From Parasponia andersonii (taxonomy: Eukaryota > Streptophyta > Magnoliopsida > Rosales > Cannabaceae): DNA of 64,000 nt. Positions 23,990 through 33,969 of this stretch are shown here, piece by piece. Position 1 is the stretch's first letter, and the number at the start of each line of letters is the position of its first letter. The notes below the pieces were generated by a model. The model did not search any database. It was not told where the DNA came from and saw nothing but the letters and a program-made list of their open reading frames with translations. Both the position numbers and the translations under genes were made by a program. Location: positions 371,273 to 435,272 of the forward strand of contig JXTB01000026.1 of assembly GCA_002914805.1 (NCBI GenBank), written 5' to 3'.

Positions 23990-25400
23990 TAAGCTTAGGA
24001 GAATTTAATAAGCGTATTTTATACTTATTTTTACTAGCATTTCGACCTTAAGAATTGCTCATCTTTGAGCTCTTTTTATTTATTTTGTTGTCTTTGATGC
24101 ATATTTTAAGTGAGGAGCTATTGAGTGGAGCATATTGAATTTTGAAGCTAAATTAAGGCTAAACTGAGTCAAATTTCTATCAAACGTGCAATGTAGTGAA
24201 TGAAGGCGTTCCGAAAGATCTAGAAGATTTGGAGCAAAGCTAGCACAGGAAGTTGGCACCGAGGCACTATATCACAGTGCTGTAGTGTTGTGCCATAGAG
24301 AAGTCTGGCACCACAGTGTTGGACCTTGGAGAAATTGGCACTGAATTGCCCATTCTAACCCCTGGCTTGTAACTAGTCTGCCGTTGCAATGCCAAAAAGT
24401 GCAGAATAAGGATTTGATTCGTTAACCTCCTCTATTTAACTCCTCTTTTACTCATCTGAAGGGGACGACGAAAACCCTAGTAGCCAAAGGGTTAAAGCTA
24501 TTTCAAGGAAGAAAACAACACCAAGGAAAGGATTCAAGTAGGAGAAATCAGATTGGAAGCTTCAAAAAAGGTTTTTCTTATCTCTTGCTTTTGTCTTTCT
24601 CTTCTTTATTTTTTGTAAATAAATATGTATCATTCTTATTTTATTTGTTATGATTCATTTTGTATGAACATGAGCTAAACTTAATTTCTAAGGAGGCAAT
24701 TGAACTTTTAATATAATCTAACTATTTTGTTTTCCTCAATTGTTTTTTATATCTATTTTTGAGTTGGTTGGTCTATATTGAGCTTAATGCATCTATTTAT
24801 TTGGCCACTAAATAGAGTTGTATTGTGAAACCTATATAAACTTGAAAACAAGAATTTAGGTTTGGATATAGATAGTTTATCATAATATCGCCCAGTATGG
24901 GGTGAATTTGCATAGGATAGGAATAAACCTACATGACTTATGTACCTTTTTATGAGAATTACCAAACTTAATGAATCTAGTCAATTTTTGTTAGGAGTAA
25001 TATATTAGCTTGTCTAGATATTTTCACTTATGTCTTGGGAAGGAGTTTGTGAATTTATTAGGATTCTCAGTTATCAATTCTAAATAGATAATTGAACCAT
25101 GAGGAAAACTAGTAGTTGGAGGAGTTAGATGGTAGATTGTATCCCTAGGTTCCTTATTATTGATTTAAAAATAATCTTTGGTTTCTTAATTTTGATTCCT
25201 ATTCTTGCATTTTACTATACCTTTTAATTCTTACTCAAACCAATCATTTATTGTTGTTTGAATAAATTAGAAACTAGTTTCAGTTAGTAGTTACTAATTG
25301 TGAATCAAGTACTCTCCTTGGGATCGACACTCTCTTACTATCTGCATTACTTGTTGTGATCTGTATACTTGTAATTGTGTGTCAGAAGTAGCCCAACAAC
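23990..25400 (+). repeat. Polypurine tract and right LTR of the Athila-like element
   Basis: The phrase GCTTGAGGACAAGC followed by TTAAGCTTAGGAGAA (about 23,970-24,003) matches the conserved sequence just before the 3' LTR of plant Athila/Tat-type elements. The LTR begins near 24,006 with TAATAAGCGTATTTTATAC, a decayed form of the usual TGATAAG start. It aligns with the left LTR from about 24,370 on. Near its end, CTTGGGATCGACACTC (about 25,317) is also typical of these LTRs. The exact end near 25,400 is an estimate. Confidence 0.7.
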
Positions 25401-26600
25401 TAGCCTTTTTGATCATAAATGAAAAAGCCATGACTTTGCACCACGGCGTTGGGTAGGTGGCACTGTGGCACCGGGAAGAAAAGGGTAACTTCCCTATTTG
25501 ACCTAAGTAACGACCATAGCTTTAGGAAACCACCTCTATACGACTCCTAGCCTTCTTCAATTATAAACAAACCTTTCCAACTCAGTTTTTCAGGAAGAAT
25601 ACCTAGAGAAAAAGGAAAAACACCCAAAAGATTAGAGAGAAGGAAATTGAGTGAATTGGAGGAGATTCTGAAGATTGTTGGAGGAGTGTTTGTCCTGCGA
25701 TCCTTATTTCAGCCAGCTTTTTGTTCCTCTTCCATATCTCTTTTCTTTATCTTTTTAGTTTTGAATTTTATATGCATGTCTATAGATATTGTGCTGATTT
25801 TTAAGAACATGTATGGCTAAATTCCTTTGTAGTTAGGGGCTAACTGAAGCCCTAGACAATGATTTCTTTCTAATGAATATGCAATTTTCTACATATTGAT
25901 TATCTTATCTAAATTGTTGCTATTCTTCTATACTTGAACGATTATACTATTTGTGTTGAATTGTTTAAGTGATCAATTAAATGAATTAATATGAATATCT
26001 ATCTGCTGCTATGATTAGAATCCTTAGATTTGTAATTGTCTGGGTTTTCTATATTGATGTAACCTATTATAATTAATTTGTTAGCTATGATGAAGAATGC
26101 ACATTAGGTTAAAAATAATACAACCTTGTGTGATTATTACCTAGGACTAATTAGTTTCCTTGTATAAATTGAATTGATTATGTTAGCTTAGAGAGCTTGT
26201 TTTAGGTTAGGTTAATCAATCATATTTAGATGAAGAGCTTATTTCATCTAGATAATCTTAAGAGGAATATTAGAAATAGTAGAACTTGTTGTTATCTCTA
26301 GGCTAATAAATTAGATGAACAATTGAGTGCAGAAACTGTCATTAGATAGAAAGAATTATCTAGAGTGGATACGAACCTTTAACTAGTTTTTTCTAGTTTA
26401 TCATTTGCTTGTTTTAATTATTTGTTTTTATTTTAATCTCAATCAAAACCCTATTCAGTAGAATCGATTTAAACCCATTAATAATAATACTCATTCTCTG
26501 TGAGTTCGACCCTCTAACTACAATACTAGTTTAACTAGGCTAGTAATAGGAGGTAAAAATATAATTAATTTTGATTGCCACCAAAATTTTGTCACCATAG
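25400..26600 (+). repeat. Second gypsy-type LTR fragment with PBS-like end
   Basis: Sequence with the same character as the Athila-type LTR (GGCACTGTGGCACC words near 25,460 and GTGAGTTCGACCCTC near 26,500) runs to 26,585, followed by AAAATTTTGTCACCATAG. This resembles a decayed TTTTTGGCGCCGTTG PBS. No coding region follows. It is probably the 5' LTR of a second related element whose body was lost; a diverged duplicate of the neighbouring LTR is an alternative. Confidence 0.5.
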
Positions 26601-27257
26601 CTTATAACTCCAGACAAAATGATCTAGGGATACAGAAGACTCCGATAGTATATGTAGGAATCACTATAGCAACTATCTTGATAAGTACCTGCTTATCGCC
26701 TTTAGACATGAACTTATTTTTCCAGGGCTGAAGTTTCTTCCAAACACTGTCTTTAATATCCATAAGTGTAACAGCCCAAGAACCCCGCTAGCAGATATTG
26801 TCCGCTTTGCCACTTGGACCAAACCGCCCTCCGCAGCTCACGGTTTTCAAAACGCGTCTACCCGGAAAGCCTGGTGGGCCCAACACCCCCGCTAGTAGAT
26901 ACTGTCCGCTTTGTTACTTGGCCAACCCGGCCTCCGCAACTCACGGATTTCAACGCGTCTGTAAACTTATGCATGCCATTCTGGTATTGGACATCTGTGG
27001 TGAATGATGATGATGATGCGGAGTTTGGTTTCTTTTTAATTAATATCATATTTTTAAGTAATTGTTCAATTTATGTTTGGTGGTGTATACGAACTGTGGG
27101 AGTGGTTCACGGGATAGAATTCCGAATATTTTATTTAAATGGACTGTTTTATAAAAACTAGAACTTTTGACACTTTTCAAATAAATTAAGGAATTTCCCA
27201 CCTTGTGAAATTCCCCTTCTGCCACTAGCCCGGGTTTTGGGTCGTGACAGAAATTTT

Positions 27258-27300
27258 TGGTATCAGAGCCGGTTCCCGAGTCGATGGTCAGCGGGGGGAT
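27258..27300 (+). other. PBS, minimal interior and polypurine tract
   Basis: TGGTATCAGAGCC at 27,258-27,270 is an exact match to the initiator-Met tRNA PBS core. About 20 bases later comes the purine tract GCGGGGGGAT at 27,291-27,300, directly followed by the LTR start TGTGAAATCC. This is a complete but extremely small retroelement interior. Confidence 0.85.
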
Positions 27301-27464
27301 TGTGAAATCCCACATCGGCTGGAAAGGGGAACGAAGCACTCTTTATAAGGGTGTGGATACCTTTCCCTATCAGACGCGTTTTGAAAACCGTGAGCTGCGG
27401 AGGGCGGTTTGGTCCAAGTGGCAAAGCGGACAATATCTGCTAGCGGGGTTCTTGGGCTGTTACA
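27301..27464 (+). repeat. Right LTR (164 bp) of the palindromic element
   Basis: It begins TGTGAAATCCCACATCGG and ends GGGCTGTTACA (TG...CA). From 27,372 onward it is repeated exactly, in inverse orientation, at the left end of the element. From memory, LTRs of this type (ATCCCACATCGG near the start, GGGCTGTTACA at the end) recur in many eudicots as a TRIM family; a database search would confirm it. Confidence 0.8.
27307..27349 (+). promoter_or_regulatory. snRNA-type promoter: USE plus TATA at Pol III spacing
   Basis: ATCCCACATCG (27,307-27,317) is a perfect match to the plant upstream sequence element RTCCCACATCG. After 24 bases comes TTTATAAG (27,342-27,349). In plant snRNA genes a 23-26-base gap marks RNA polymerase III genes (U6), while about 33-34 marks Pol II genes, so this looks U6-like. 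A U6-type start would fall about 30 bases after the TATA start, near 27,372. That the promoter is active is inference. Confidence 0.65.
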
Positions 27465-27469
27465 ATAAG

Positions 27470-28784
27470 GGCCTATTTTTCTTTCTCCCAATAATGGGAG
27501 TTACAAGATGCCACCCCTGTGTATTTTGAATAATAACTTTATCTTCATCCACAACATTAGGGCTTTATCTTCAATCTCATTTATGGTTTTGCCTAAAAAT
27601 TTGAACTACTGAAACCAAAACAAAATAAACCGGCAATTGTGTTTGATTTATGGGTTTACCATTAAATTAACGAAATGAAAATATGAACATCGTATTAATT
27701 ATTGTCGTTAAATTATATTTTACTTAAAATATTATTTGTTCTTTCCACATATATGCTCATTTTGCCTAATAGTATTTAAATTTAAAATAACTAGTGTATG
27801 GTCTCCTTTAAAAAATAAGTAAATAAATAAATAACTAGTGTATGGTGGACTTGAGAGGTTAGCCTTAAAAGTTCATGGCAATTGTCACATTGTTGTTCTT
27901 GAGACGTGAGCATTACACGTGACAATAATAGTTTCTTCAATTGATTCGAATCAAAATCACAGAACAAGTATAACCGTACATCTGTTGACATGTGGAATCT
28001 CATTAACGTAAGTTTTGTACACTTTTATCCCGATCGAATCTCATCATAGATTATTTGAACAGTTAATTATATATACTTGAGATTTAAGACACACAATAAT
28101 TCCAACACAAGGTGCGTTGAAAAGGGTCAAAAGCCGTTCCATGCTAACGATATAAAATTCCCGTCCAGTCATTTGCAAACTTTGCCGTCCTTTTTGCTCT
28201 TTCTTTAATCTCTAGTTCTCTGATAACTACAAATATACAGCAGTTAAAACAACAGTACTTCTAGTTTTGTATTTTAGTTTGTCAAGACTTGGCCGAATTA
28301 CGTGCGTCTGTACTCTCTCTCTCTCTCATTATATGCATATGGCACTTTAATTGACAAGTGGTCAATATTAGGAGAGCGTCCAATCAAATTAACTAAACTT
28401 AATGTCTCTTTCATTCTATCTTTGTCAATCACTAAATAAACATATGATCGAGTAAATAACAAGCCATAATCTTTAATAATAATTAGCATGTCACATTTGT
28501 CGTCTTGCCCACAATTGTATATATGCATGCTTCGAAACCAAGATTCCCTCTTTCTTAACTCATATGTGAGACTTTAATTCGATACCATTAATTTCTCCCT
28601 AATTGGTTTCTTTGCACTGAATAGTCTAATTCCTAATGTTCTCATGTCAAACATTAGTCGACCAGTGCTACAATGATAAAAATTATATGCGAGTGTTTCG
28701 TTCTTAATATATGGTTATGTTTAAAAGGCCTATAATCTAATTTATTTTAAGCAGCTTTTTGCGGTTACATTGTTATAAGAGTTT
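27470..28784. other. AT-rich intergenic DNA, no gene seen
   Basis: No coding pattern or terminal repeats were recognised between the palindromic element and the Tat element. A CT microsatellite lies near 28,313-28,326. Confidence 0.55.
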
Positions 28785-28789
28785 GTATC

Positions 28790-29630
28790 TGTGGGGCTCA
28801 CTCTTAGATCGTGTGCTACGTGGACGATTAAGTGGCAGAACAGATGACAGAGGATACGTCGTTCAACACGTGTCCAGGAGGGCTGCTTGAAAGATACATA
28901 AGTCGCACGCGATACGACTTGGGCCCGTTGGTTGTCACAGGCTAGGGCCAAATCCATCTCAGACCCTGGAGGGGTTTAGCCCAATCTAATTCTTGCCTCG
29001 ATAGCTAGAGGTCAGAAGCCTCGAAGATCTTCTGCCAGAAGATCATCGGGGACAGCGCGCCGCTCCAGAACTAGACAAGGTATTCAATGCGATCCTGGGT
29101 AAGTGTGCGCATTGGGCAAACTGTCCCGATAGGACGGTAGATTATCAGTCTCGCTTTTACCAAGCTCACACCATAGGAAACGACAGAAAGCAGATCACGA
29201 CAATGCAGGGGAGATTACGGTGACCACAACCCGTAATTTCTGGAGTAAGTCATGACGAGAAAAAGGTATTCGATCCTGCGATTGAGAGCTGACAGATTCT
29301 CGGTTCTAAGATTATATATATATATATATGCCATACATCTCCTTGAAGGAGGAGATATACAGTTAGATAGATAAAAATTTTACAAAAAAAATAAACAAAG
29401 TCTTTGCTATTCAATCTCGGGAGTAAATATCTGACTTAAGCATCGGAGAGTCTTTGCAGGTGGCCACCCCGGCCTTGTCAATCCGGAGTGAGATCGAAAG
29501 TATCCTGAGATAGCAAGGACACGTGGACAGTTGGTAGGAACAACACCAACAGTTTAGACACGTGGACAGTTGGTAGGACAAGGACCAACGGTTGATGATA
29601 CATGGACAGTTGGTAAGAACAGCTCCAACA
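28790..29630 (+). repeat. 5' LTR of the Tat element
   Basis: 841 bases starting TGTGGGGCTCACTC and ending CTCCAACA. A TATA tract at about 29,312-29,328 precedes the likely transcription start; just after it ATCTCC and GGAGAT form a small hairpin (about 29,337-29,356). The last 110 bases hold three units that each contain GTTGGT and ACCAAC-type complements, able to fold as small stem-loops. Confidence 0.95.
29312..29328 (+). promoter_or_regulatory. TATA box of the Tat 5' LTR
   Basis: A TATATATATATATAT tract in the middle of the LTR, about 300 bases before its end, is conserved in shorter form in the 3' LTR (about 40,788-40,798). It is the only good TATA in the LTR and is the likely promoter for genomic RNA. 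Confidence 0.6.
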
Positions 29631-29631
29631 G

Positions 29632-29649
29632 TTTGGCGCCGTCTATAAG
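29632..29649 (+). other. Primer-binding site of the Tat element
   Basis: TTTGGCGCCGTCTATAAG starts one base after the 5' LTR. TTTGGCGCCGTCTGTGGG is the usual Tat-lineage form, so this copy is nearly intact. Confidence 0.9.
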
Positions 29650-29739
29650 AATCAAAGGGCGTGAGAGAAAGAGTAAGAGCCTCACGACCACACTCTCCCT
29701 GAACAAAAAGCCATACGACATCGGATGACACTCTCGAGA

Positions 29740-31340
29740 ATGACAATAAGAAGCACGCAGCCTAACGCCGAAGGAGGCTCCCTAGAAGCACGATCCAGTC
29801 TGAAACAAAAGCCAGACTAAATGCTTGCTGTCTTGATGGAAGCTCATAGGAAGGCGGAGATGGCTCATAAGGCTATCCTTGGTTTAAAGGATGAGGTCGC
29901 CGAAGTTCGTAGAGACAATGCCCGCCTTGAAGGGCTATTGGCAAGCGAGGCTAGGAGCGGGCGAAGGAAGGATATCGATGAGGAGGTCCAGCAGGATTTA
30001 AGGGGTCAACAACAGCAAAGGAAAGTCCCCACCTCATCCAGATCGCGGATGCAAGGAGAATAACAAAGCCTGACAATGCCCATCTGGGCGGAAATGGCAG
30101 TGGGCGGAAGACACCAGAAAAACCTGAAAGGTGTGCTCCCTGACTGGAAACAGGAGATGATGGCGGAGCTGAGTAAGAGACTCGAGGTTCATCACAGCAA
30201 GACCCTCGCCGATCTGGCAGAACAAACCGTGCGCGGGATCCACTGAACAATCTTTGCCGACTGGATTCAGTTGGAGCCCAAGCCAAAGGACTTCAGACCA
30301 TTCGAAGGAAAGACTGATCCCTCGACCACATATATCATTTCTAGCAGAAGATGGCTCTGGAAACTATAGATGAAGCCATGATCCGCAAAGTCTTCTCCAC
30401 CACCCTGGCGGGACCAGCCCTGTTATGGTTTAGGCAACTCCCGAGAAATCTATAAACGGGTTTGAAGATTTTTGCAAACTTTTCCTAAAACAATACGTGA
30501 GTGCTCAGAGGCAACAGAAGACCATGCGAGACTTGAACTATTTGGAGCAATCCATGAATGAGTCCCCAAGGGAGTATTTGTCGCATTTCCTAGAAGTAAT
30601 GTCGTGCACGATGTTGACTCAACCTAAGCCGCGAGCTCTTTCGTCAAGGGCTTACAGTTAGGATCGATATTGTCAGACGATCTGCTCTTAAATCTACCAT
30701 ATGACATGACCGATGTCCTGGTAAAATTAGAAGGGGTATTTAGGGTGCTAGAAAGCCACCAGAAAGTACCCAAAGCCTCTGTGGCAATAACAAAAATGCC
30801 AGCGTAAACCCTGGCCATGCAGGGAGTAAAAAGGCCTACGCCAGCCTAGGACCCGACTCCGAAGTAGGCCATTCCAACCCATGCCAATCAAGAAAGCAAC
30901 AAGAGGAGGAAAACATTTAAAGACTCTCTGCTGAAGTTCGAGCTCAACACACCAATCGACGTGATCTACCTCCAGAACAAAGACATGGGCATTTTTAAAG
31001 ATCCCCCCAAGTCCGGCATTCATGACCATATGAAGAATAAGAGCAGGTACTGCCAGTTCTATAGAGATCACGGGCACGACACCATCCACTGTCGTAGCCT
31101 TTACACACAGGTTATAACGGTGATCCAGGCTGGCAAGCTAAAATAATATGTGAAGGCAAATGGAAGCCAATCCAAGGGAGACGCCGCCGGGGTGGAAAAG
31201 GAAAAATAGACCCAGGCCTCTGGGTCAGGGGAGCAGGCTCTGAGGATACTACCGATGATTTGGGCAGACCGGAGCCAACCCAAAGTTAGGAAGAAATGAA
31301 AAACACCAGAAAAGGATCGAAGAGAGGGTATAGCGCTTGA
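29740..31340 (+). pseudogene. Tat gag pseudogene
   Basis: A frame starting at ATG 29,740 (MTIRSTQPN) continues with one-base-class stops through 29,821-30,063 (helical, MEAHRKAEMAHKAILGLKDE) and on to 31,146. The capsid core includes FEDFCKLFLKQYVSAQRQQK followed by TMRDLNYLEQSMNESPREYL, matching the plant gypsy gag family, and FRPFEGKTDP before it. Near the end the zinc-finger-like motif YCQFYRDHGHDTIHC (31,048-31,092) is the standard Tat gag form. Capsid protein packages element RNA. Multiple in-frame stops (for example at 29,818 and 30,061) show it is dead. Frame changes before protease near 31,330. Confidence 0.85.
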
Positions 31341-31777
31341 GAGGCTTGGGGCATTCCGTGAATCACCTGACGATGGGGGAGAGCTACTCCTCAACTACCC
31401 CCATCGCCTTCACCCAGCAAGATTTGGCCATAGTGCGCCGGCCGCATGACGACCCCCTAGTGATCAAGTTGCAGATCGACTCCACGATGGTTGGAAGGAT
31501 CCTGGTCAATGGCGGAAGTGGCGTCGACATCCCGTTCCCCAGCACTTTCAAGAACATGGGTCTGAGCCGAAGCGTGCTCAGGCCAATCTATCAACCGTTG
31601 TTAGCCTTCAATAGCAGTAAGGTCAGCCCCTTGAGCATCATGACTTTGAAGGTTTGTGCCACAAAGAAGTGCCTGAACGTAGATTTCGTCGTCATCGATT
31701 GCCAGTCCTCATTTAATACCATCATGAGGAGGGGATGGATCCACGCCATGCATGGGGTCGCCTCTACCCTCCACTAG
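31337..31777 (+). pseudogene. Aspartic protease domain (Tat), active-site Asp lost
   Basis: The frame includes HDDPLVIKLQID, then ILVNGGSGVDIPFPSTF, and later VDFVVIDCQSSFNTIMRRGW and HAMHGVASTLH. This is the Tat/gypsy protease, whose active-site motif is normally V-D-G-G-S. Here the codon at 31,508-31,510 is AAT, so Asp is replaced by Asn. The domain lies in another frame from gag and from most of RT, implying compensating indels near 31,330 and 32,310 in what was one gag-pol frame. Confidence 0.85.
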
Positions 31778-31978
31778 GTCCTAAGTTATCAATCAAAGGA
31801 CGACACTTACACAATAGACATTAAGGGAGACCATGTCTCCATGAGAAAGTGTTTTTCGACCGCCTTTAAGAGAACCGATAGTAGTACGAACGTCTTGACA
31901 GAGGACAGATAGCAGTCAAAGGACCGCCTGCTAGCATATAAGAGGCGGATCGAAGAGGAGTCTGACAGGCCAGAAACC

Positions 31979-32850
31979 ATGATTGAGGTGCTGGTAGCGG
32001 TCCCTTTGAAAGAAGTAGAACCAGGGAAAGTAATCTTGATTGGGGCCCTGTTGCCCGAAAGGGAGAGGACCGAGCTGTTGGAATTCCTTAGGCAGAACGA
32101 GAACATCTTCCTGTGGTTCCATGATGATAGATCCGGAATAAACTCTGCACATGCCTGCCATCGTCTGAATATAGACCCTAACTTTCTCCCAGTTAGACAA
32201 AAGTCCCGAAGGTTTGCACCGGAGAAAAATAGGGTGATCAACAAGAAGGTCGAGATACTATTAGAAAATGGCCTAATCATGGAATGTGTATACCCATGTT
32301 GGGTCTCCAACCGGTGGTGGTAAAAAAGAAGAGTGGCAATGATCGGACCTGCATAGATTTCACCAATTTGAACAAGGCCTGCCTGAAGGAGAGTTTTCCC
32401 CTTCTGGAGATCGATAAAATGGTCGATGCAACGGCAGGATTTGACAGGATGAGCTTCCTAGACGCTTACTCTGGACACAACCAGATCCCTGTATATGAAG
32501 AAGACCAGATCCACGCGGCATTCATTATGGAGCGAGGTCTGTACTGCTACAAACGCATGCCTTTTGGTCCGAAGAATGCGGGGGCGACCTACCAGAGGCT
32601 CATGAACAAAATGTTTGCCGAGCTACTGGGGAAAACGATGGAGGTTTACATCGATGACATGGTTGTGAAGAGCAAAGAAGCTTCAGACCATCTGGGGCAT
32701 CTATACGAGTATTTCCAAGTTCTGAGGCACTACTAAATGAATCTGAACCCCAGGAAATGCGCTTTCTAGTTGTCCTCTGGCCAGTTCCTGGGGCACATTG
32801 TAAGAAGAAGGGGCATTGAGTCCAACCCGACCCAGTTATCTTCAATCGCA
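31979..32850 (+). pseudogene. Reverse transcriptase (Tat gypsy), frameshifted
   Basis: The first part (31,979-32,323) carries the pre-RT and fingers region (HRLNIDPNFLPVRQKSRRFA). A shift near 32,310 leads to the second part with VVKKKSGNDRTCIDFTNLNK, MSFLDAYSGHNQIPV and KRMPFGPKNAGATYQRLMNK. The catalytic YIDDM motif is intact at 32,647-32,661. After a stop at about 32,736 the thumb region continues with MNLNPRKCAF and FLGHIV. RT copies element RNA into DNA in cytoplasmic particles; this copy cannot make a full enzyme. Confidence 0.93.
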
Positions 32851-32989
32851 GATGTATAAAGTCCCTCGACCGTTAGGGAGGTCCAGTGCCTAACCGAGAA
32901 GATAGCCACACTCAGCCAGTTTGTCTCTAAAATGTCTGACCGATGTAAGCCTTTCTTTCAATGTATAACGAAAAGTAGTCCAATTGTCT

Positions 32990-33440
32990 AGGGGGAGAAG
33001 CAAGACAAGGCACTGACGGAGCTCAAGCAGTATTTAAGTCACTCGCCCATCCTGGCCTCCCCAGCAAAAGGACAACGCTTATATGCTTATTTGGCAGTGT
33101 CTGAGTAGTGATCAGCGCTATACTGTTCATCGAGGAAGACGGCAAGTAGAAGCTGGTGTTCTACGCAAGTCGCATGCTCCTGGATGCGGAGATACGATAC
33201 AGTATGGCGGAGAAACTGGTTCTTGCTTTGGTCCACGCTAAGAAGAGATTGAGGTAGTACTTCGAGGTACACTCAGTCATGGTGTATACAGATTTCCTCA
33301 TCTGACAGATCCTGGCCAAACCGGATCCATCGGGACGACTGACCAAAGGGGTTATCGAGTTGGGGATATACGACATCGAGTACCAGCCTTGAGTGGCGAA
33401 GAATGGGCAAGTCATGGCAGATTTCCTAGTAGAAATCCAG
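32990..33440 (+). pseudogene. Gypsy-type RNase H domain (first RNase H)
   Basis: In the RT frame, with stops, the sequence reads LYAYLAVSE, then KLVFYASRMLLDAEIRYSMA followed by EKLVLALVHAKKRL, VMVYTDFLI and ILAKPDPSGRLTKGVIELGI. These match the ancestral RNase H that follows RT in all gypsy elements, which in the Tat group is accompanied by a second RNase H. In-frame stops near 33,108 and 33,257 inactivate it. Confidence 0.8.
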
Positions 33441-33447
33441 TCCTTCG

Positions 33448-33960
33448 GTGAGCCACAGGACCCGCCACAGATGCCTCCAGCTCACATCCCTCTACACTGA
33501 CGGATCCATGTATACTTCAGAATTAGGCATCAGAATAGTCCTGCGGACCCCAGCAGAACTCAGGATAGAGAAAGCCTTGAGACTTGGTTTCCAGGCGACA
33601 AACAATGAGGCAGAGTACGAAGCGCTACTGCAAGGCCTCGAGCTAGCCCTGCACTTCGGAGTAGAGAACATCGCAGTAAAAACTGACTCGCAACTGATCG
33701 TGGATCAAGTCAGGGGAGACTTCGAAGTGAAAGAGCTAAGATTACACAGGTACTTCTCCAAGATAATGGGGGTGAAAGCCTGTTTTAACAACTTCGATAT
33801 TGAACAGATACCTAGGGAGATGAACCAAAAGACTGATGAGCTAGCTAAAAGTGTATCGGTGGGGGGGAGGACCAAACGCACAGAGATTCTGCTAGAAGGC
33901 AAATACACGAGAGACCCCTTGGAGAACCTCGCGCCCCACGTGTTCGTAACCAACTTTTGA
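33448..33960 (+). pseudogene. Second, archaeal-type RNase H domain (aRH)
   Basis: An open frame of 170 codons holds SLYTDGSMYTSELGIRIVLR, then FQATNNEAEYEALLQGLELA, VKTDSQLIVDQVRGDFEVKE and IEQIPREMNQKTDELAKS. The Asp, Glu, Asp and final Asp expected for catalysis are all visible. An additional RNase H of archaeal type after the gypsy RNase H is a published hallmark of the Tat lineage. This is the best-preserved domain of the element. Confidence 0.9.
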
Positions 33961-33969
33961 GGACGAAGG

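Larger units (their letters stand above)
16530..25400 (+). mobile_element. Athila-like Ty3/gypsy LTR retrotransposon, internally deleted
   Basis: Two related LTRs flank a coding remnant: a 5'-truncated left LTR (about 16,530-17,294) and a longer right LTR (about 24,006-25,400). The PBS at 17,296-17,314 is a decayed form of the TTTTTGGCGCCGTTGCCGG type used by Athila/Tat elements. The order inside is gag, protease, then only the C-terminal end of integrase; reverse transcriptase, RNase H and most of integrase are absent. A miniature LTR element is nested at 22,015-23,367. All frames have stops and indels. Because the left LTR is truncated no target duplication could be tested, and the outer limits are approximate. 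Confidence 0.85.
26767..27464 (+). mobile_element. Palindromic miniature LTR-type element with 93-bp inverted ends
   Basis: The element starts TGTAACAGCCCAAG and ends with its exact complement. The outer 93 bases on each side (26,767-26,859 and 27,372-27,464) are a perfect inverted repeat by direct reading. Both flanks are ATAAG (26,762-26,766 and 27,465-27,469), a perfect 5-bp target duplication, so the whole unit was inserted as one. On the right is an ordinary TRIM-like half: PBS, a very short interior, purine tract and a 164-bp LTR. On the left is the inverted LTR end plus a diverged second copy in tandem (26,884-26,960), and then a different LTR-like 3' end, GGGTCGTGACA, ending at 27,249. 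No protein is encoded; apparent frames are repeats. Confidence 0.9.

Noticed and set aside
26798-27529. Overlapping frames on both strands
   Set aside because: They arise from the inverted and tandem LTR repeats of the palindromic element and have no protein similarity I recognise.
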